The notes under the pieces are model-generated. The model had not been told where the DNA came from, ran no database searches, and was given only the letters and a program-made list of their open reading frames with translations. The position numbers and the translations under genes are program-made. Below are positions 44,674-53,374 of a stretch of DNA of 64,000 nt, piece by piece (the stretch's first letter is position 1; every line of letters starts with the position of its first letter). The stretch is from Gephyromycinifex aptenodytis (lineage in GTDB: Bacteria; Actinomycetota; Actinomycetes; Actinomycetales; Dermatophilaceae): positions 2,108,001 to 2,172,000 of the forward strand of contig NZ_CP051155.1 in assembly GCF_012277275.1 (NCBI RefSeq), in the 5' to 3' direction.

Positions 44674-45924
44674 TCAGCGCAGGTAGCCGAGCTGGTCAAG
44701 GACGGTGATGGTGGCGCCGACGCCGTCCCGCTGGCGGCTGGCGTGCCCGAGGTCGCGGGCACGTTGCTGGTAGCCGGGGGTGCGCGGCGAGTCGAGCATG
44801 TCGGTGATGAGGTGGGCCAGGTTCGCCCCGGTGAGGCGCCGATGGGACAGCGGCGCGGGTCCAAGACCCAGGCGGTGCAGGCGCTCGGCGTGGTAGGGCT
44901 GGTCGACGCCGATGGGGATGACCGCACAGGGCACCCCGCTGCGCAACGCTTCTTGGGAGGTGCCCGAGCCGCCGTGGTGGATGGCGCCGGCGACGCGGGG
45001 GAACAGCCAGTCGAAAGGCACCCCGCTCATCGCATAGACGTTCGAGGCGATGAAGCCGGGTGCAGCTCCGGCGGGGGCCAGGGTGAGGATCGGCCGCCCG
45101 CTCAACGCGGCCGCCGCCACGAGGGTCTGGGTGTCCGCGGCGGACGTGAACTGGGTCAGGCTGCCGAACCCGACGTAGACCGGGCGTCGGTCAAGCAGCT
45201 CGGCCAGGTCGCGGTTCGGCGTGTATGGGCGCGGCGGCGGCGCGAGGTACCCGCTCTGGTGCACGTTGGGCGCCCAGTCCGGGGCGGGCGGCACGAGTAG
45301 CGGGTCGGCGGCGACGATGGTGGGGTGACGGTCGGCGTCGGCTGCGACCGCGTTGAAACCGAGCCCGGGCAGACCCAGCTGCGAGCGGGCCCGGGTGGTC
45401 AGGGTGCGCCCGAGCGCCGTGGCGAGTTTCCACGTGAACCGTGCACCCCAGCGGTCGTAGGGAGTGAATCCGGTGAAGTAGGAGGCGAAGCAGAAGCTCT
45501 GCGGGTGCAAGGTCACGGGTTGACCGGTGTAGACGATGGTCGCGGCGCGGCATCCGCGAGCATCGGCCAGCGCGGCGGCGGCGCCGCGAGTGAGCACGCC
45601 GCTGAGCACGACATCGCCGGGGCCGACGTGGTCCAGGACAGCCCGGAGGAACCCTGGCGCCAGCCCGGTGAGCCACCGGTTGAGCAGCACAGCTTGCCCG
45701 ATCATGCTTGCGCCGAGCCGGTCTCGGATCGGCCCACGCGCCACGGCGTCGGACAGAGACCCCGGTACGGGCACGAAGCGGGCCCCCACCTGCGCCGCCA
45801 GCCCCGCGTATTCCTCGATTCCGATGACGAGCGCGTCGTGTCCGCGGCTGCTCAGCGCTCCGGCCAGGGTGGCAAGGGGCTGCACGTCGCCCCGCGAACC
45901 GAGGGCCAGCAGCACGAACGTCAT
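44674..45924 (-). CDS. Glycosyltransferase of the GT1 (MGT/UGT-like) family
   Basis: 416 residues with the two-Rossmann GT-B fold. The start FVLLALGSRGDVQPLATLA is the acceptor-domain signature of sterol/macrolide-type glycosyltransferases. The donor-binding motif is AIHHGGSGTSQEALRSGVPC followed by VIPIGVDQPYHAERL. It likely transfers a sugar from UDP- or TDP-sugar to a lipophilic acceptor. It stands 83 bp upstream of uppP in the same orientation. Confidence 0.88.
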   Translation of the reverse strand: MTFVLLALGSRGDVQPLATLAGALSSRGHDALVIGIEEYAGLAAQVGARFVPVPGSLSDAVARGPIRDRLGASMIGQAVLLNRWLTGLAPGFLRAVLDHVGPGDVVLSGVLTRGAAAALADARGCRAATIVYTGQPVTLHPQSFCFASYFTGFTPYDRWGARFTWKLATALGRTLTTRARSQLGLPGLGFNAVAADADRHPTIVAADPLLVPPAPDWAPNVHQSGYLAPPPRPYTPNRDLAELLDRRPVYVGFGSLTQFTSAADTQTLVAAAALSGRPILTLAPAGAAPGFIASNVYAMSGVPFDWLFPRVAGAIHHGGSGTSQEALRSGVPCAVIPIGVDQPYHAERLHRLGLGPAPLSHRRLTGANLAHLITDMLDSPRTPGYQQRARDLGHASRQRDGVGATITVLDQLGYLR

Positions 45925-46230
45925 ACCGCCACGATGACAGCCGCACCCTTGGGGCGCCCGGCGACCAGGGGTCGCGGCGATACACCTGCTGGCGCACCGA
46001 GTGACTGCTCAGGTGGAGATGACCTAGGTCAGTGCCCCTCAGGTGCTGCTAGGCGCCGCGCGCGGTGAAGCTCCATGTCAATGCGGGTGCACAAGGCCCA
46101 GCCGCGGTGGCCAGGGATGAGCAACACCGACCGCGACCTGCCACGTCCCAGCAGCGAGGCCCGGCCTCGCGCTGTGAGCGGGTATTCCTCAGGAGGCACC
46201 CGGCTAAACCCTTTACCCGGAGGAGTTACT
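45925..46230. other. Intergenic region upstream of the iron box
   Basis: 306 bp without a credible gene. No clear hairpin or promoter was noted other than the iron box that follows. Confidence 0.4.
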
Positions 46231-46249
46231 TTAGGATAGGCTCACCTAA
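46231..46249 (+). promoter_or_regulatory. DtxR/IdeR-type iron box
   Basis: TTAGGATAGGCTCACCTAA matches the 19-bp consensus TTAGGTTAGGCTAACCTAA at 17 positions. It ends two bases before the ribosome site GGAGGG and 14 bases before the ATG at 46264, so an iron-loaded repressor would block transcription of that gene. Confidence 0.85.
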
Positions 46250-46263
46250 TCGGAGGGAGCCCC

Positions 46264-47055
46264 ATGATCACGGCAGTCGAACGGCCCGTACGGCATGACC
46301 GTGACCGCACCGCCCTCTTGTCGAGGCGGCTCCTTGGCGGGGCCGGCCACGCTCGCATGGTGGCATATCGGGCGGATCCGAACCAGGCAATCACTCTCGC
46401 CGCCCACGGCCTCGACGCGGCCGGGCGCCTGCTCGTGGTCGCCCCTTGCGAGTCCGTATCCGGGGATGAGATCCACGATGTCCGACTCGATGTGAACCGC
46501 GAGGCCGTCGACGCGAACGCGCGCATCGTTACCGCCAGCGTGCATCTGTTGGGCCGGTTCGAGTGGCTGAATTCACAGGAGCAACAGGACCTAGTCTCCG
46601 ACGCTCACCTCGGGGGCGGGTTCCTCCTCGCGGCCGGATCGCCCGCTATGAAGGTGGGCAAAATCACAACGGATCGGGTGCTCCTGCACGACGCCTCCGG
46701 CGTGCACCCGTGGACGCTCACGGCCCTGAAAGATGTCGATCCCGGCGTGTTCCGCGACCCGTTCGAGGCGCTGGAAGCTCAAGATGCGGTGTTGTCCTTG
46801 GGACAAGCCAACCTGTTCACACTGTGCGCGGGCGCCGCGCGCGACTCGGGGACCGGCAGCCTCCTGGCCTGCAACCCGGCCCATCTGGCCGCTACGACGG
46901 CACGCATCTACTGCCTTGACATCGATTCCCTGGGTGTTACCCTCCTCGACGGAGCAACAGCCGACGTCGTCCACATTCCGTTCCGCGCGAGCGTGACCTC
47001 TGCCGCGGACATACGCAGCGCCCTAGCGGCACTGCTTCCTCGGACTCGGCCCTGA
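46264..47055 (+). CDS. Iron-regulated DUF2470 / pyridoxamine-oxidase-like protein
   Basis: 263 residues. The family shows by its middle VLLHDASGVHPWTLTAL and DPFEALEAQDAVLSL and by the C-terminal RIYCLDIDSLGVTLLDG and HIPFRASVTSAADIRSALAALL, a DUF2470-like domain. Related proteins sit on HugZ-like split-barrel folds linked with heme or iron use. A strong iron box directly upstream supports such a role. GGAGGG is 6 bases before the ATG. The N-terminal about 100 residues are less well matched. It is closed by a bidirectional hairpin. Confidence 0.7.
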   Translation: MITAVERPVRHDRDRTALLSRRLLGGAGHARMVAYRADPNQAITLAAHGLDAAGRLLVVAPCESVSGDEIHDVRLDVNREAVDANARIVTASVHLLGRFEWLNSQEQQDLVSDAHLGGGFLLAAGSPAMKVGKITTDRVLLHDASGVHPWTLTALKDVDPGVFRDPFEALEAQDAVLSLGQANLFTLCAGAARDSGTGSLLACNPAHLAATTARIYCLDIDSLGVTLLDGATADVVHIPFRASVTSAADIRSALAALLPRTRP

Positions 47056-47092
47056 TCCGCGTCTCGCGTATCTGACACTGGGCCGGGCAAGC

Positions 47093-47124
47093 GTGTGGCC
47101 CCCGGCGATCACCGGGGGCCACAC
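47093..47124. terminator. Bidirectional terminator
   Basis: GTGTGGCCCCCGG and CCGGGGGCCACAC form a perfect 13-bp stem with loop CGATCA between two convergent genes. Confidence 0.85.
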
Positions 47125-47149
47125 GTGGTTATACACACGCTGCGGGCGT

Positions 47150-47431
47150 TCAGCGGGCGCTGTACATCTCGCAGAGAGCTGTGTCAGCCGAGACCGTGAT
47201 CGCCTCGGCCGTGCACATGAGGTCAGTGTTGTGGGCGCACTCCAAACGCTGGCAGGCGCCCACCTGGGCGGAGCCGGAGTTGGTGCCGCCACGGACGTCG
47301 AGGGTGACGAAGGTGCCGCAGGAGGCGGAACCCTCAGAGCCGCCCACCGTGATCGCGCCGGCTTTGCAGGCACCGTCGTTGTAGGCGCAGGCGGTTGTGG
47401 CACACGAAGAAATGGTGGCGAGAGCAGACAT
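47150..47431 (-). CDS. Small Cys-rich protein with two DUF1540 repeats
   Basis: 93 residues with two DUF1540 units: ISSCATTACAYNDGACKAGAITVGG with a later Cys, and GACQRLECAHNTDLMCTAEAITV with a later Cys. Each unit has the C..xC.(Y/H)N...C.A..I.V pattern, suggesting metal or disulfide knots. The ATG at 47431 is preferred (GGAAGG seven bases upstream) over the longer frame to 47488. There is no signal peptide. Function unknown. Confidence 0.82.
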   Translation of the reverse strand: MSALATISSCATTACAYNDGACKAGAITVGGSEGSASCGTFVTLDVRGGTNSGSAQVGACQRLECAHNTDLMCTAEAITVSADTALCEMYSAR

Positions 47432-47765
47432 GAGCTGGACCTTCCGATAAGCGAAGCCGCGTATCTGACTCTTTGACCGTACGAGCATCTAAACCCGCCC
47501 GCAAGCAAGGTAAGGCACCTCTAACCTGCGCAAATGCACCAAAACTGGGTTTATGAAGTTCCCTCCCCCAGCCCGAAACGGCAAGGGGTGAGCGCCCCGA
47601 AACGCACGGTCTAAGACGGCCGGGATGGCTCGTGCAGGCAGTCGCGGCAGGAGTCCTCCACCAAGGTTGACGGTGGAACCAGCGGCGGATTCTGCACCAG
47701 CGCAGAACGTGGCGCGCCACCCGTACCTGTGCTCTCATTGACCCCACCTGAGCGAACGGAGCGCC
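47432..47765. other. Divergent intergenic region
   Basis: 334 bp between the DUF1540 gene and the NUDIX gene; promoters for both must lie here. A loose AGGT-rich inverted repeat near 47505-47525 fits the iron-box consensus at only about 12 of 19 positions. Confidence 0.35.
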
Positions 47766-48230
47766 ATGTTCACCCTGCCGGAGATCCCCGTGTCGACAGG
47801 CGCGATCATCCTTGACGCGCAGGGGCGGCTGCTCATCCTCAAACCGACTTACAAATCCGGGTGGACGATCCCCGGCGGGATCATGGAAGCCGACGGGGAA
47901 ACCCCCTGGCAGGCGTGCCGCCGCGAAGTAGGCGAAGAAACCGGCCTCGAGGTGCAGCGCGGACACCTCGTCTGCGTCGACACCCGACCCGCGAAGAAGG
48001 GCCGCAAACTCGGGCTGCGGCTGCTGTTCCACTGCGGAGAAGTCAGCGACGAACAGATCACGCGCATCCAACTGCAGCTGGAGGAAATCAGCGAGTACAG
48101 GTTCGTCGCCCTCCCCGGAGGTATCGAACTGCTGCGCCCCGCCGTGCGGCGCCGCGTCAGCCATGGCCTCAAAGCGGGGGCCCGTTGCCGCTACCTCGAG
48201 AACGGCAAGCGCGTCGAGGCCCTCAGCTAA
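47766..48230 (+). CDS. NUDIX hydrolase
   Basis: 154 residues. The Nudix box GGIMEADGETPWQACRREVGEE plus TGL gives the full G-x5-E-x7-R-E-V-x-E-E-x-G-L metal-binding catalytic helix (residues about 36-59). The start MFTLPEIPVSTGAII with WTIPGG before the box is typical. It would hydrolyse a nucleoside diphosphate linked to another group; the substrate is not known. Its stop overlaps the remnant of an exonuclease III gene on the other strand. Confidence 0.9.
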   Translation: MFTLPEIPVSTGAIILDAQGRLLILKPTYKSGWTIPGGIMEADGETPWQACRREVGEETGLEVQRGHLVCVDTRPAKKGRKLGLRLLFHCGEVSDEQITRIQLQLEEISEYRFVALPGGIELLRPAVRRRVSHGLKAGARCRYLENGKRVEALS

Positions 48231-48333
48231 GGCTCACGTCATAGTCGACGGCGACCGAGGCGTGGTCGCTGATCCGCTGCTCATAACTCGGCGCCCGATC
48301 AACACGCGCACACCTGACTCTCCGCGCCAGCCC
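48223..48333 (-). pseudogene. C-terminal remnant of an exonuclease III/XthA-like gene
   Basis: The last 36 codons read GLARRVRCARVDRAPSYEQR followed by ISDHASVAVDYDVSLS and a TGA (48223-48225). This is the C-terminal active-site stretch of the endonuclease/exonuclease/phosphatase family, where SDH holds the catalytic His. Upstream in all frames no further part of the protein can be read, and the ABC gene begins at 48491. So only the tail is left. Confidence 0.65.
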
Positions 48334-48490
48334 CGACGTACTCGCAGCAGCTACGCCCTGGGGTTGACCCGCGTGCCCACCGTGCGACTCAGGGAGCAGG
48401 GCGACTCTCAGCCCGTCGCACGATCCGCCCGTAGCAGCGCTCCTCCTAACGTCATGAGCTCACCGAACATGACGCAGACGCGGAGAGATC

Positions 48491-49201
48491 ATGCAGCCTC
48501 CTGACCGCCTAGCCCTACGAACGGCGAAATTGACCAAGGTCTATGGACACGGGGCAGCCCGCGTCACGGCGCTGGACGCCGTCGATGTCGAGATTGACGC
48601 CGGCCATTTCACCGCGATCATGGGGCCGTCAGGTTCAGGGAAATCCACGCTCATGCATGTGGCGGCAGGCCTGGACACCGCCACCTCGGGACAGTCCTGG
48701 ATCGCAGACACCGAGATCACCTCGCTGCGCGATGACGACCTCACCCGCCTACGCCGCGACCGGATCGGCTTCATCTTCCAGGCCTTCAACCTCATGCCCA
48801 CCCTGGACGCGCGGGGCAACATCCTGCTGCCGCTGAAACTGGCCGGGCGCCGCGTCGAAAGCGCGTGGTTCGACGAGGTGATCACGGCGCTGGGTATCGG
48901 CGACCGGCTCACGCATCGGCCCAGTGAACTCTCCGGCGGCCAGCAGCAACGCATCGCGATCGCCCGCGCGCTCATCACCCGGCCGCACATCATCTTCGCT
49001 GACGAACCCACCGGCGCCCTCGATTCGGCCTCCGGTGAAGCCATCCTCGGTTTCTTGAAGCGCAGCGTCACCGACCTCGGTCAGAGCGTCGTCATGGTCA
49101 CCCACGACCCCACCGCCGCCTCCTACGCGGACCGGACCCTGACCCTGGGCGATGGCCGCGTGGTCGGCGACACCGGCACCGTGACCCGCCAGGAGGCCTG
49201 A
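48491..49201 (+). CDS. ABC transporter ATP-binding protein (MacB/LolD type)
   Basis: 236-residue ATPase. Walker [16 protein letters not shown]-loop [14 protein letters not shown], signature [16 protein letters not shown], Walker [13 protein letters not shown] and H-loop [15 protein letters not shown] are complete. This subgroup pairs with FtsX-like permeases. The permease gene follows with a two-base gap. Such pairs act in mechanotransmission, lipoprotein handling or peptide resistance, not in import. Confidence 0.94.
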   Translation: MQPPDRLALRTAKLTKVYGHGAARVTALDAVDVEIDAGHFTAIMGPSGSGKSTLMHVAAGLDTATSGQSWIADTEITSLRDDDLTRLRRDRIGFIFQAFNLMPTLDARGNILLPLKLAGRRVESAWFDEVITALGIGDRLTHRPSELSGGQQQRIAIARALITRPHIIFADEPTGALDSASGEAILGFLKRSVTDLGQSVVMVTHDPTAASYADRTLTLGDGRVVGDTGTVTRQEA

Positions 49202-49203
49202 GG

Positions 49204-51621
49204 GTGTTCGCCTATCCCCGTCGTCTCCTGGCGACCGCCCTGGCCATCGTGCTCGGCGTTGCGTTCGTCACCGCAGCGCTCGCCCTGGGGGCCACGCTGT
49301 CAGCGACGATCGAAGAACAAGCCGCCGGAACAATCGGCGATGCAGCCGTCGTCGTCACAAGATCGCAGAACAGTGACTCACCACAGATCAGCGTGCCGTA
49401 CCTGGAATCCCTCAAAGCGCAGCCGCGAGTGGCGCAGGTGCGCGCCACCCAGAGCACCCTTCTCGTACAGGACCTCGGCGGCCGCACGTCGATGCTCCGC
49501 GGTCGCAGCGTCCCGGCCGGGGCGCAACTGAGCCGCGGACGGCTACCGGCGGGCCCCGGCGAGGTGGCTATCGACCAGGTCCTGGCCGAAGCCCGATCCG
49601 CCAATGTGGGTGCGACCATTACGTTGGCGAGCCCCGGCGCGTCAGCCAGGGCTCTGGTGGTGGGCATCGTTGAGCCCAGCAGCAGCGAGCCCGCCTCCGG
49701 GTTTCCGACCCTGTACGCCGCCGACTCCGACCTGTGGGCATGGTCGGGGAACGAGGGCTACGACGAGGCTCTGCTGAGCGCCGTCCCCCACACCACCCCC
49801 CAAGAACTGCTTACCCAGCTGGAGTCCCTACCCGGTTCCGGGGACTACATCCTGCGCACCGGGGAGCAGGAGAAGGCCGAACGGGTTTCCCAGACCGACG
49901 CCGGCACTGGAGTGATTGTGGGGCTCATGCTCGGCTTCGCCGCCGTCTCGGTGCTGGTCAGCGCCATCGTCATCGCCAACACCTTCTCGATCCTGCTCGC
50001 CCAGCGGGTGCGCGAACTTGCCCTGCTGCGCTGCGTGGGGGCCAGCCGCCGCCAGGTGTTCGGCTCGGTCCTGCGAGAAGCGATGCTGCTGGCGGTCATC
50101 GCCTCCGTCATCGGTTTAGGGCTGGGGCTGGGCATCGTGGCCGGCCTGTCCGCCCTTTCGAAGGGCACCTCGATGGAGTTGGCCGGGCTGAGCCTGGACC
50201 CGGTGACCCTCCTGGCGCCGCCCCTGGTCGGCGTCTTGGTCACCGGAGTGGCCGCGTTCGCGCCTGCTCGACGCGCCACCAGGGTGGCGCCTTTGGCGGC
50301 GATGCGCCCGCTGTCCACGCCCAGCTCGACCACCACCACTGGGCGGCTACGGATCCTCATCGGGCTTGCTTTGGCGCTGGCCGGGACGGCGGGCCTCGTC
50401 GCCGCTTCACGGGACCCGAACCTGCCCCTGGGCCTGGCCACCGGAGCGATCTCCGTCGTCGGGGTACTGATGCTTGCGGTGGTGCTGGTGCCCGCGATGG
50501 CCCGCCTGCTCACACCGGTTGCCGCCCGCCTGGGCGGACTGCCCGGGCAACTCGCGGTCGACAACTCGCGCCGCAACCCGGCTCGGGCCGCTGCCACCGC
50601 CTCCGCACTGTTCGTCGGGGTCACCCTCATCACCTTGATGAGCGTCGGTGCTGCCAGTGGGCAGGAGAGCGTGGCTCGCCAGCTCGATCGGCGCGCCCCG
50701 GTCGATGTGGTGCTCACCTCCAACCAGGCGAGCCTGCCTGCTTCGGCGGCCGAGGTCGTCGCGGCGCTGCCCCCGGTCGCGGCGGCGGTTCCGGTGACTC
50801 AGGGGTCAGCCACGATTGTGCTACCCGGTGGACAGGAGACGCTCTCGCTGGTGGGGGTCGGGCCGACGGCCCACCTTGCTTACCGCGACCAGAAGACCCT
50901 GGCCGGGGTAAGCGATCGCAGCATCATCCTGGACCCGCAGTTCGGCGCGGCGGAAGGCTCAACCGTGGCGGTGCAGTCTCGCAGCGGCGCGCCTATCCGA
51001 TTGCGAGTCCTCCACGGCAAAAAGGGGATGGCGGTGGTCTCTACCGGGACCTTGGCCCGGCTGGACCCCTCGGCGAGCACGACGGTGTGGGCCAAACTGC
51101 GCCCCGAGGCTGACCCCACCCGCGCCATCGAGCAGATCCGAGAGGCGCTGGCAGCGCATCCCGGGCTCGAGGTCGATGGCGGCGCACTGCAGCGAGCCGC
51201 TCTCAACGCCCAGGTGCGGATCGTGTTGTACGTCGTCACCGGCTTGCTGGCGGTAGCGGTGCTGATCGCACTCGTCGGGGTCGGGAACACTTTGTCATTG
51301 TCGGTTCTCGAACGCACCCGGGAGAACGGTTTATTGCGGGCGCTGGGGATGACCCGGCGGCAGGTGCGTTCCATGTTGGGGATCGAAGCGGTCGCCCTGG
51401 CCGGGATCGGCACGCTGCTCGGGATCGCGCTCGGCATCGGCTACGGCCTGGCCGGCGCGTACGCACTGCTGGGCGCGGAGGTACAGATCGTGCCGCAGGT
51501 GCCGTGGACGCGGTTGGGGCTGGTGGCTTCCGTGGCGATAGCCGCCGCCTGGCTGGCCTCGGTGTTGCCCGGTCGACGCGCCGCCGCAGTCTCCCCCGGC
51601 GCGGCGCTGGCCAGCGAGTAA
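49204..51621 (+). CDS. FtsX-like ABC permease (two-FtsX-domain form)
   Basis: 805 residues in the usual arrangement: an N-terminal helix, a large extracellular domain (about 30-230), an FtsX core of three helices (GVIVGLMLGFAAVSVLVSAI, then VRELALLRCVGASRRQVF), two middle helices, a second extracellular domain, and a second FtsX core (VGNTLSLSVLERTRENGLLR, ALGMTRRQVRSML). The start is GTG at 49204, two bases after the ATPase stop. With the ATPase it forms a complete type VII ABC system; the substrate is unknown. Confidence 0.92.
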   Translation: MFAYPRRLLATALAIVLGVAFVTAALALGATLSATIEEQAAGTIGDAAVVVTRSQNSDSPQISVPYLESLKAQPRVAQVRATQSTLLVQDLGGRTSMLRGRSVPAGAQLSRGRLPAGPGEVAIDQVLAEARSANVGATITLASPGASARALVVGIVEPSSSEPASGFPTLYAADSDLWAWSGNEGYDEALLSAVPHTTPQELLTQLESLPGSGDYILRTGEQEKAERVSQTDAGTGVIVGLMLGFAAVSVLVSAIVIANTFSILLAQRVRELALLRCVGASRRQVFGSVLREAMLLAVIASVIGLGLGLGIVAGLSALSKGTSMELAGLSLDPVTLLAPPLVGVLVTGVAAFAPARRATRVAPLAAMRPLSTPSSTTTTGRLRILIGLALALAGTAGLVAASRDPNLPLGLATGAISVVGVLMLAVVLVPAMARLLTPVAARLGGLPGQLAVDNSRRNPARAAATASALFVGVTLITLMSVGAASGQESVARQLDRRAPVDVVLTSNQASLPASAAEVVAALPPVAAAVPVTQGSATIVLPGGQETLSLVGVGPTAHLAYRDQKTLAGVSDRSIILDPQFGAAEGSTVAVQSRSGAPIRLRVLHGKKGMAVVSTGTLARLDPSASTTVWAKLRPEADPTRAIEQIREALAAHPGLEVDGGALQRAALNAQVRIVLYVVTGLLAVAVLIALVGVGNTLSLSVLERTRENGLLRALGMTRRQVRSMLGIEAVALAGIGTLLGIALGIGYGLAGAYALLGAEVQIVPQVPWTRLGLVASVAIAAAWLASVLPGRRAAAVSPGAALASE

Positions 51622-51716
51622 CCCCTACGGATGTCGACAAGCCCTACCGCGGGAGGCGCTGCTCTGGCCCGCGGTAGGCCCCGCGAATACGAGCCCGGAC
51701 CACACTGGAGGGGTGC

Positions 51717-51848
51717 TGCACTATCTGGGCCCTCGGGCTGGCGCTAGGTCTGCTGCGGGCGTTCCACGGAAACATCTGGGGTCCGATGGCGCTGCACATG
51801 AGCGTGAACACGATCGCCTCCGCCTCGTTGCTGGCCGCGTTGGTGTGA
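51717..51848 (+). pseudogene. C-terminal remnant of a CPBP-family membrane protease
   Basis: The frame 51717-51848 encodes IWALGLALGLLRAFHGNIW followed by GPMALHMSVNTIAS and ends LLAALV-stop. This is the conserved last motif (LG..LG.LR...G..W..M..H...N) of CPBP (Abi/CAAX-like) intramembrane proteases. No upstream part of the protein is readable in the about 95 bp after the FtsX gene, so the gene is a truncated leftover. Confidence 0.65.
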
Positions 51849-51996
51849 ATCGGTCCTCTGCGCGGCAGCGCAGTGATGGCCGACGGAGTAAATAGCGGCC
51901 GACGGGAAACTGCGAGCGCACCATCGGGAACAGCTTTGCCTGTTTCCCCGCCCGAGGTAGAACAGCATCGAGCCTCGATGTTGCGCGCGGCGACCA

Positions 51997-52287
51997 TCAT
52001 CCTTGCAACGCGCTGCGAACCCGCGCTCTCATCTCATCGACGGAGACGGTGTTGCGCCCCAAACCCGTTTTGATTTGCAACAGAATCGCGTTGACCTCCG
52101 CGGCGGCAGTGTCCCACTGCGTTTGGATTCCTCGGTAAAGGACTTGCTCGTCGCCATCCCAGTTGGCGCACACCTGACTGACGAAGGCCCCCAGTTCGGC
52201 AAGGTTGGCCTCCAACGCCGAGGCGGTTGCTGCCAACCCGGCTTCGGCGTCGCGGGCAATGGCGGAGTCGTAACTGACAATGCTCAT
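51997..52287 (-). CDS. WXG100-family protein (ESAT-6-like), second of pair
   Basis: 96 residues, two predicted helices joined by a WDG turn (CANWDGDEQ, the WXG position), the form of WXG100 proteins secreted by type VII systems. YDSAIARDAEAGLAATASALEA forms helix 1, and YRGIQTQWDTAAAEVNAIL starts helix 2. It follows the other WXG100 gene by 21 bp, so the two probably form a heterodimer as EsxA/EsxB do. No EccC-type ATPase or other type VII component is in the window. Confidence 0.82.
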   Translation of the reverse strand: MSIVSYDSAIARDAEAGLAATASALEANLAELGAFVSQVCANWDGDEQVLYRGIQTQWDTAAAEVNAILLQIKTGLGRNTVSVDEMRARVRSALQG

Positions 52288-52308
52288 GCGTTCTTCTCCT
52301 TTGTGGGT

Positions 52309-52644
52309 TCAGCTACGGAACTTCGCGGCGTCCCAGTTCGCACCCGCGTTGAGGCTGTTGATGTCGGCCGCCTGTTGAGCCTGACCGGAGTCATAGATCT
52401 GCCCGGAGGTGCCGACCCGCCCGCGAATGCTCTCCAGTGACTGGTTGAGGTCACGGGCGGCCACCTGCCAGCGAGTTTGCACCTGATCGAAGGACTGGAA
52501 GGAGGCGCCCTTCCACACCCCCGGCAACGCCGAGAGGGAAGACAGGAACTGGTTGAGGTTGGCGTTCATCGCCGCCACCGAGGCGTCGAGGTTGCTGGAG
52601 TGCCGGTTGATCGCGTTGTCGCTGATCGCATATCTGGTTCCCAT
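52309..52644 (-). CDS. WXG100-family protein, first of pair
   Basis: 111 residues. Helix 1 NAINRHSSNLDASVAAMNAN, then FLSSLSALPGVWKGASFQSF with the WKG turn (WXG motif), and helix 2 FDQVQTRWQVAARDLNQSL. The C-terminal tail after about 90 is longer than in the partner and carries YDSG, then QAADINSLN. The ATG at 52644 has GGGGAGG about seven bases upstream; the longer frame to 52707 is rejected. The export signal YxxxD/E form is not clear in either protein. Confidence 0.85.
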   Translation of the reverse strand: MGTRYAISDNAINRHSSNLDASVAAMNANLNQFLSSLSALPGVWKGASFQSFDQVQTRWQVAARDLNQSLESIRGRVGTSGQIYDSGQAQQAADINSLNAGANWDAAKFRS

Positions 52645-53374
52645 GTGGGCCTCCCCTATGGTGAAAGTACGGTGAATAACGGCGGGACGGACCCTCGAAC
52701 GCGGCATTCGCGCGACGGACCGACGGGCACAGGTAGGGCTGTGTTTACTGTGGCTGCAGGCCGTGAACCTTTGGCTGCGAGCACGCTACACAGCCACCTC
52801 CGGCTCGCGCTCTGCTCACCCCCAGCCCCTATGAGAGGCGGCCTCCGGACTGCCTTCTCGCGCACGGACACGCCGCAACCACAACGCGATTCGTGCCGGA
52901 AAATGTTATGCACCGCTGTGGATAACTCCGTGGATTACATCTTTTGCAGCGCCCTTACCCATTGTGAAAGACAAGTGGCCATCGGGGAAAAGCAAGCTCG
53001 CCAGGACGCCCTTTGATCCTTGGCACCATGTGCGCCGCACTAACCGAACCCCGCAGAAACTTTCCTCCCGCGCGCCCCCGGGCTGCGCCGTGCCCCGCCC
53101 TGCCTGGGAACGCTACGCACCACCGACCCGGCCTCGCATGCCTACCCGCCCCGGCGCAGAACTGGACCGATCAGCCGCAAGTGCGATCGTTGCCTGCGGC
53201 ACTGGCCCGGCAGGCAGGCCTCAGGCATCGCGACGGTCACCGGCGCCCGAAGGGTGCGTCTCGACGAGCTACCGGATGCGACACTCCGAGGCCGTGCGGG
53301 GGGCCTGTGCGAGCGGAGGGGCCCTCGCGTGTGATGGTGTGGAACGGCAAACGACAACGATGAGGTGAGCTGAG
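52645..53374. other. 730-bp gene-free region between the WXG100 pair and the GTPase gene
   Basis: No gene could be supported. It includes one perfect DnaA-box sequence (TGTGGATAA, 52917-52925) in a locally AT-richer stretch (52890-53000) that may carry the WXG100 promoter. Several short open frames on both strands look non-coding. It may contain worn-out genes not recognisable by eye. Confidence 0.45.

Noticed and set aside
47505-47525. Second iron box upstream of the DUF1540 gene
   Set aside because: Only about 12 of 19 bases fit the consensus, and the half-site spacing is wrong.
52917-52925. Replication origin
   Set aside because: Only one DnaA box was seen and no dnaA, dnaN or parAB genes are present.
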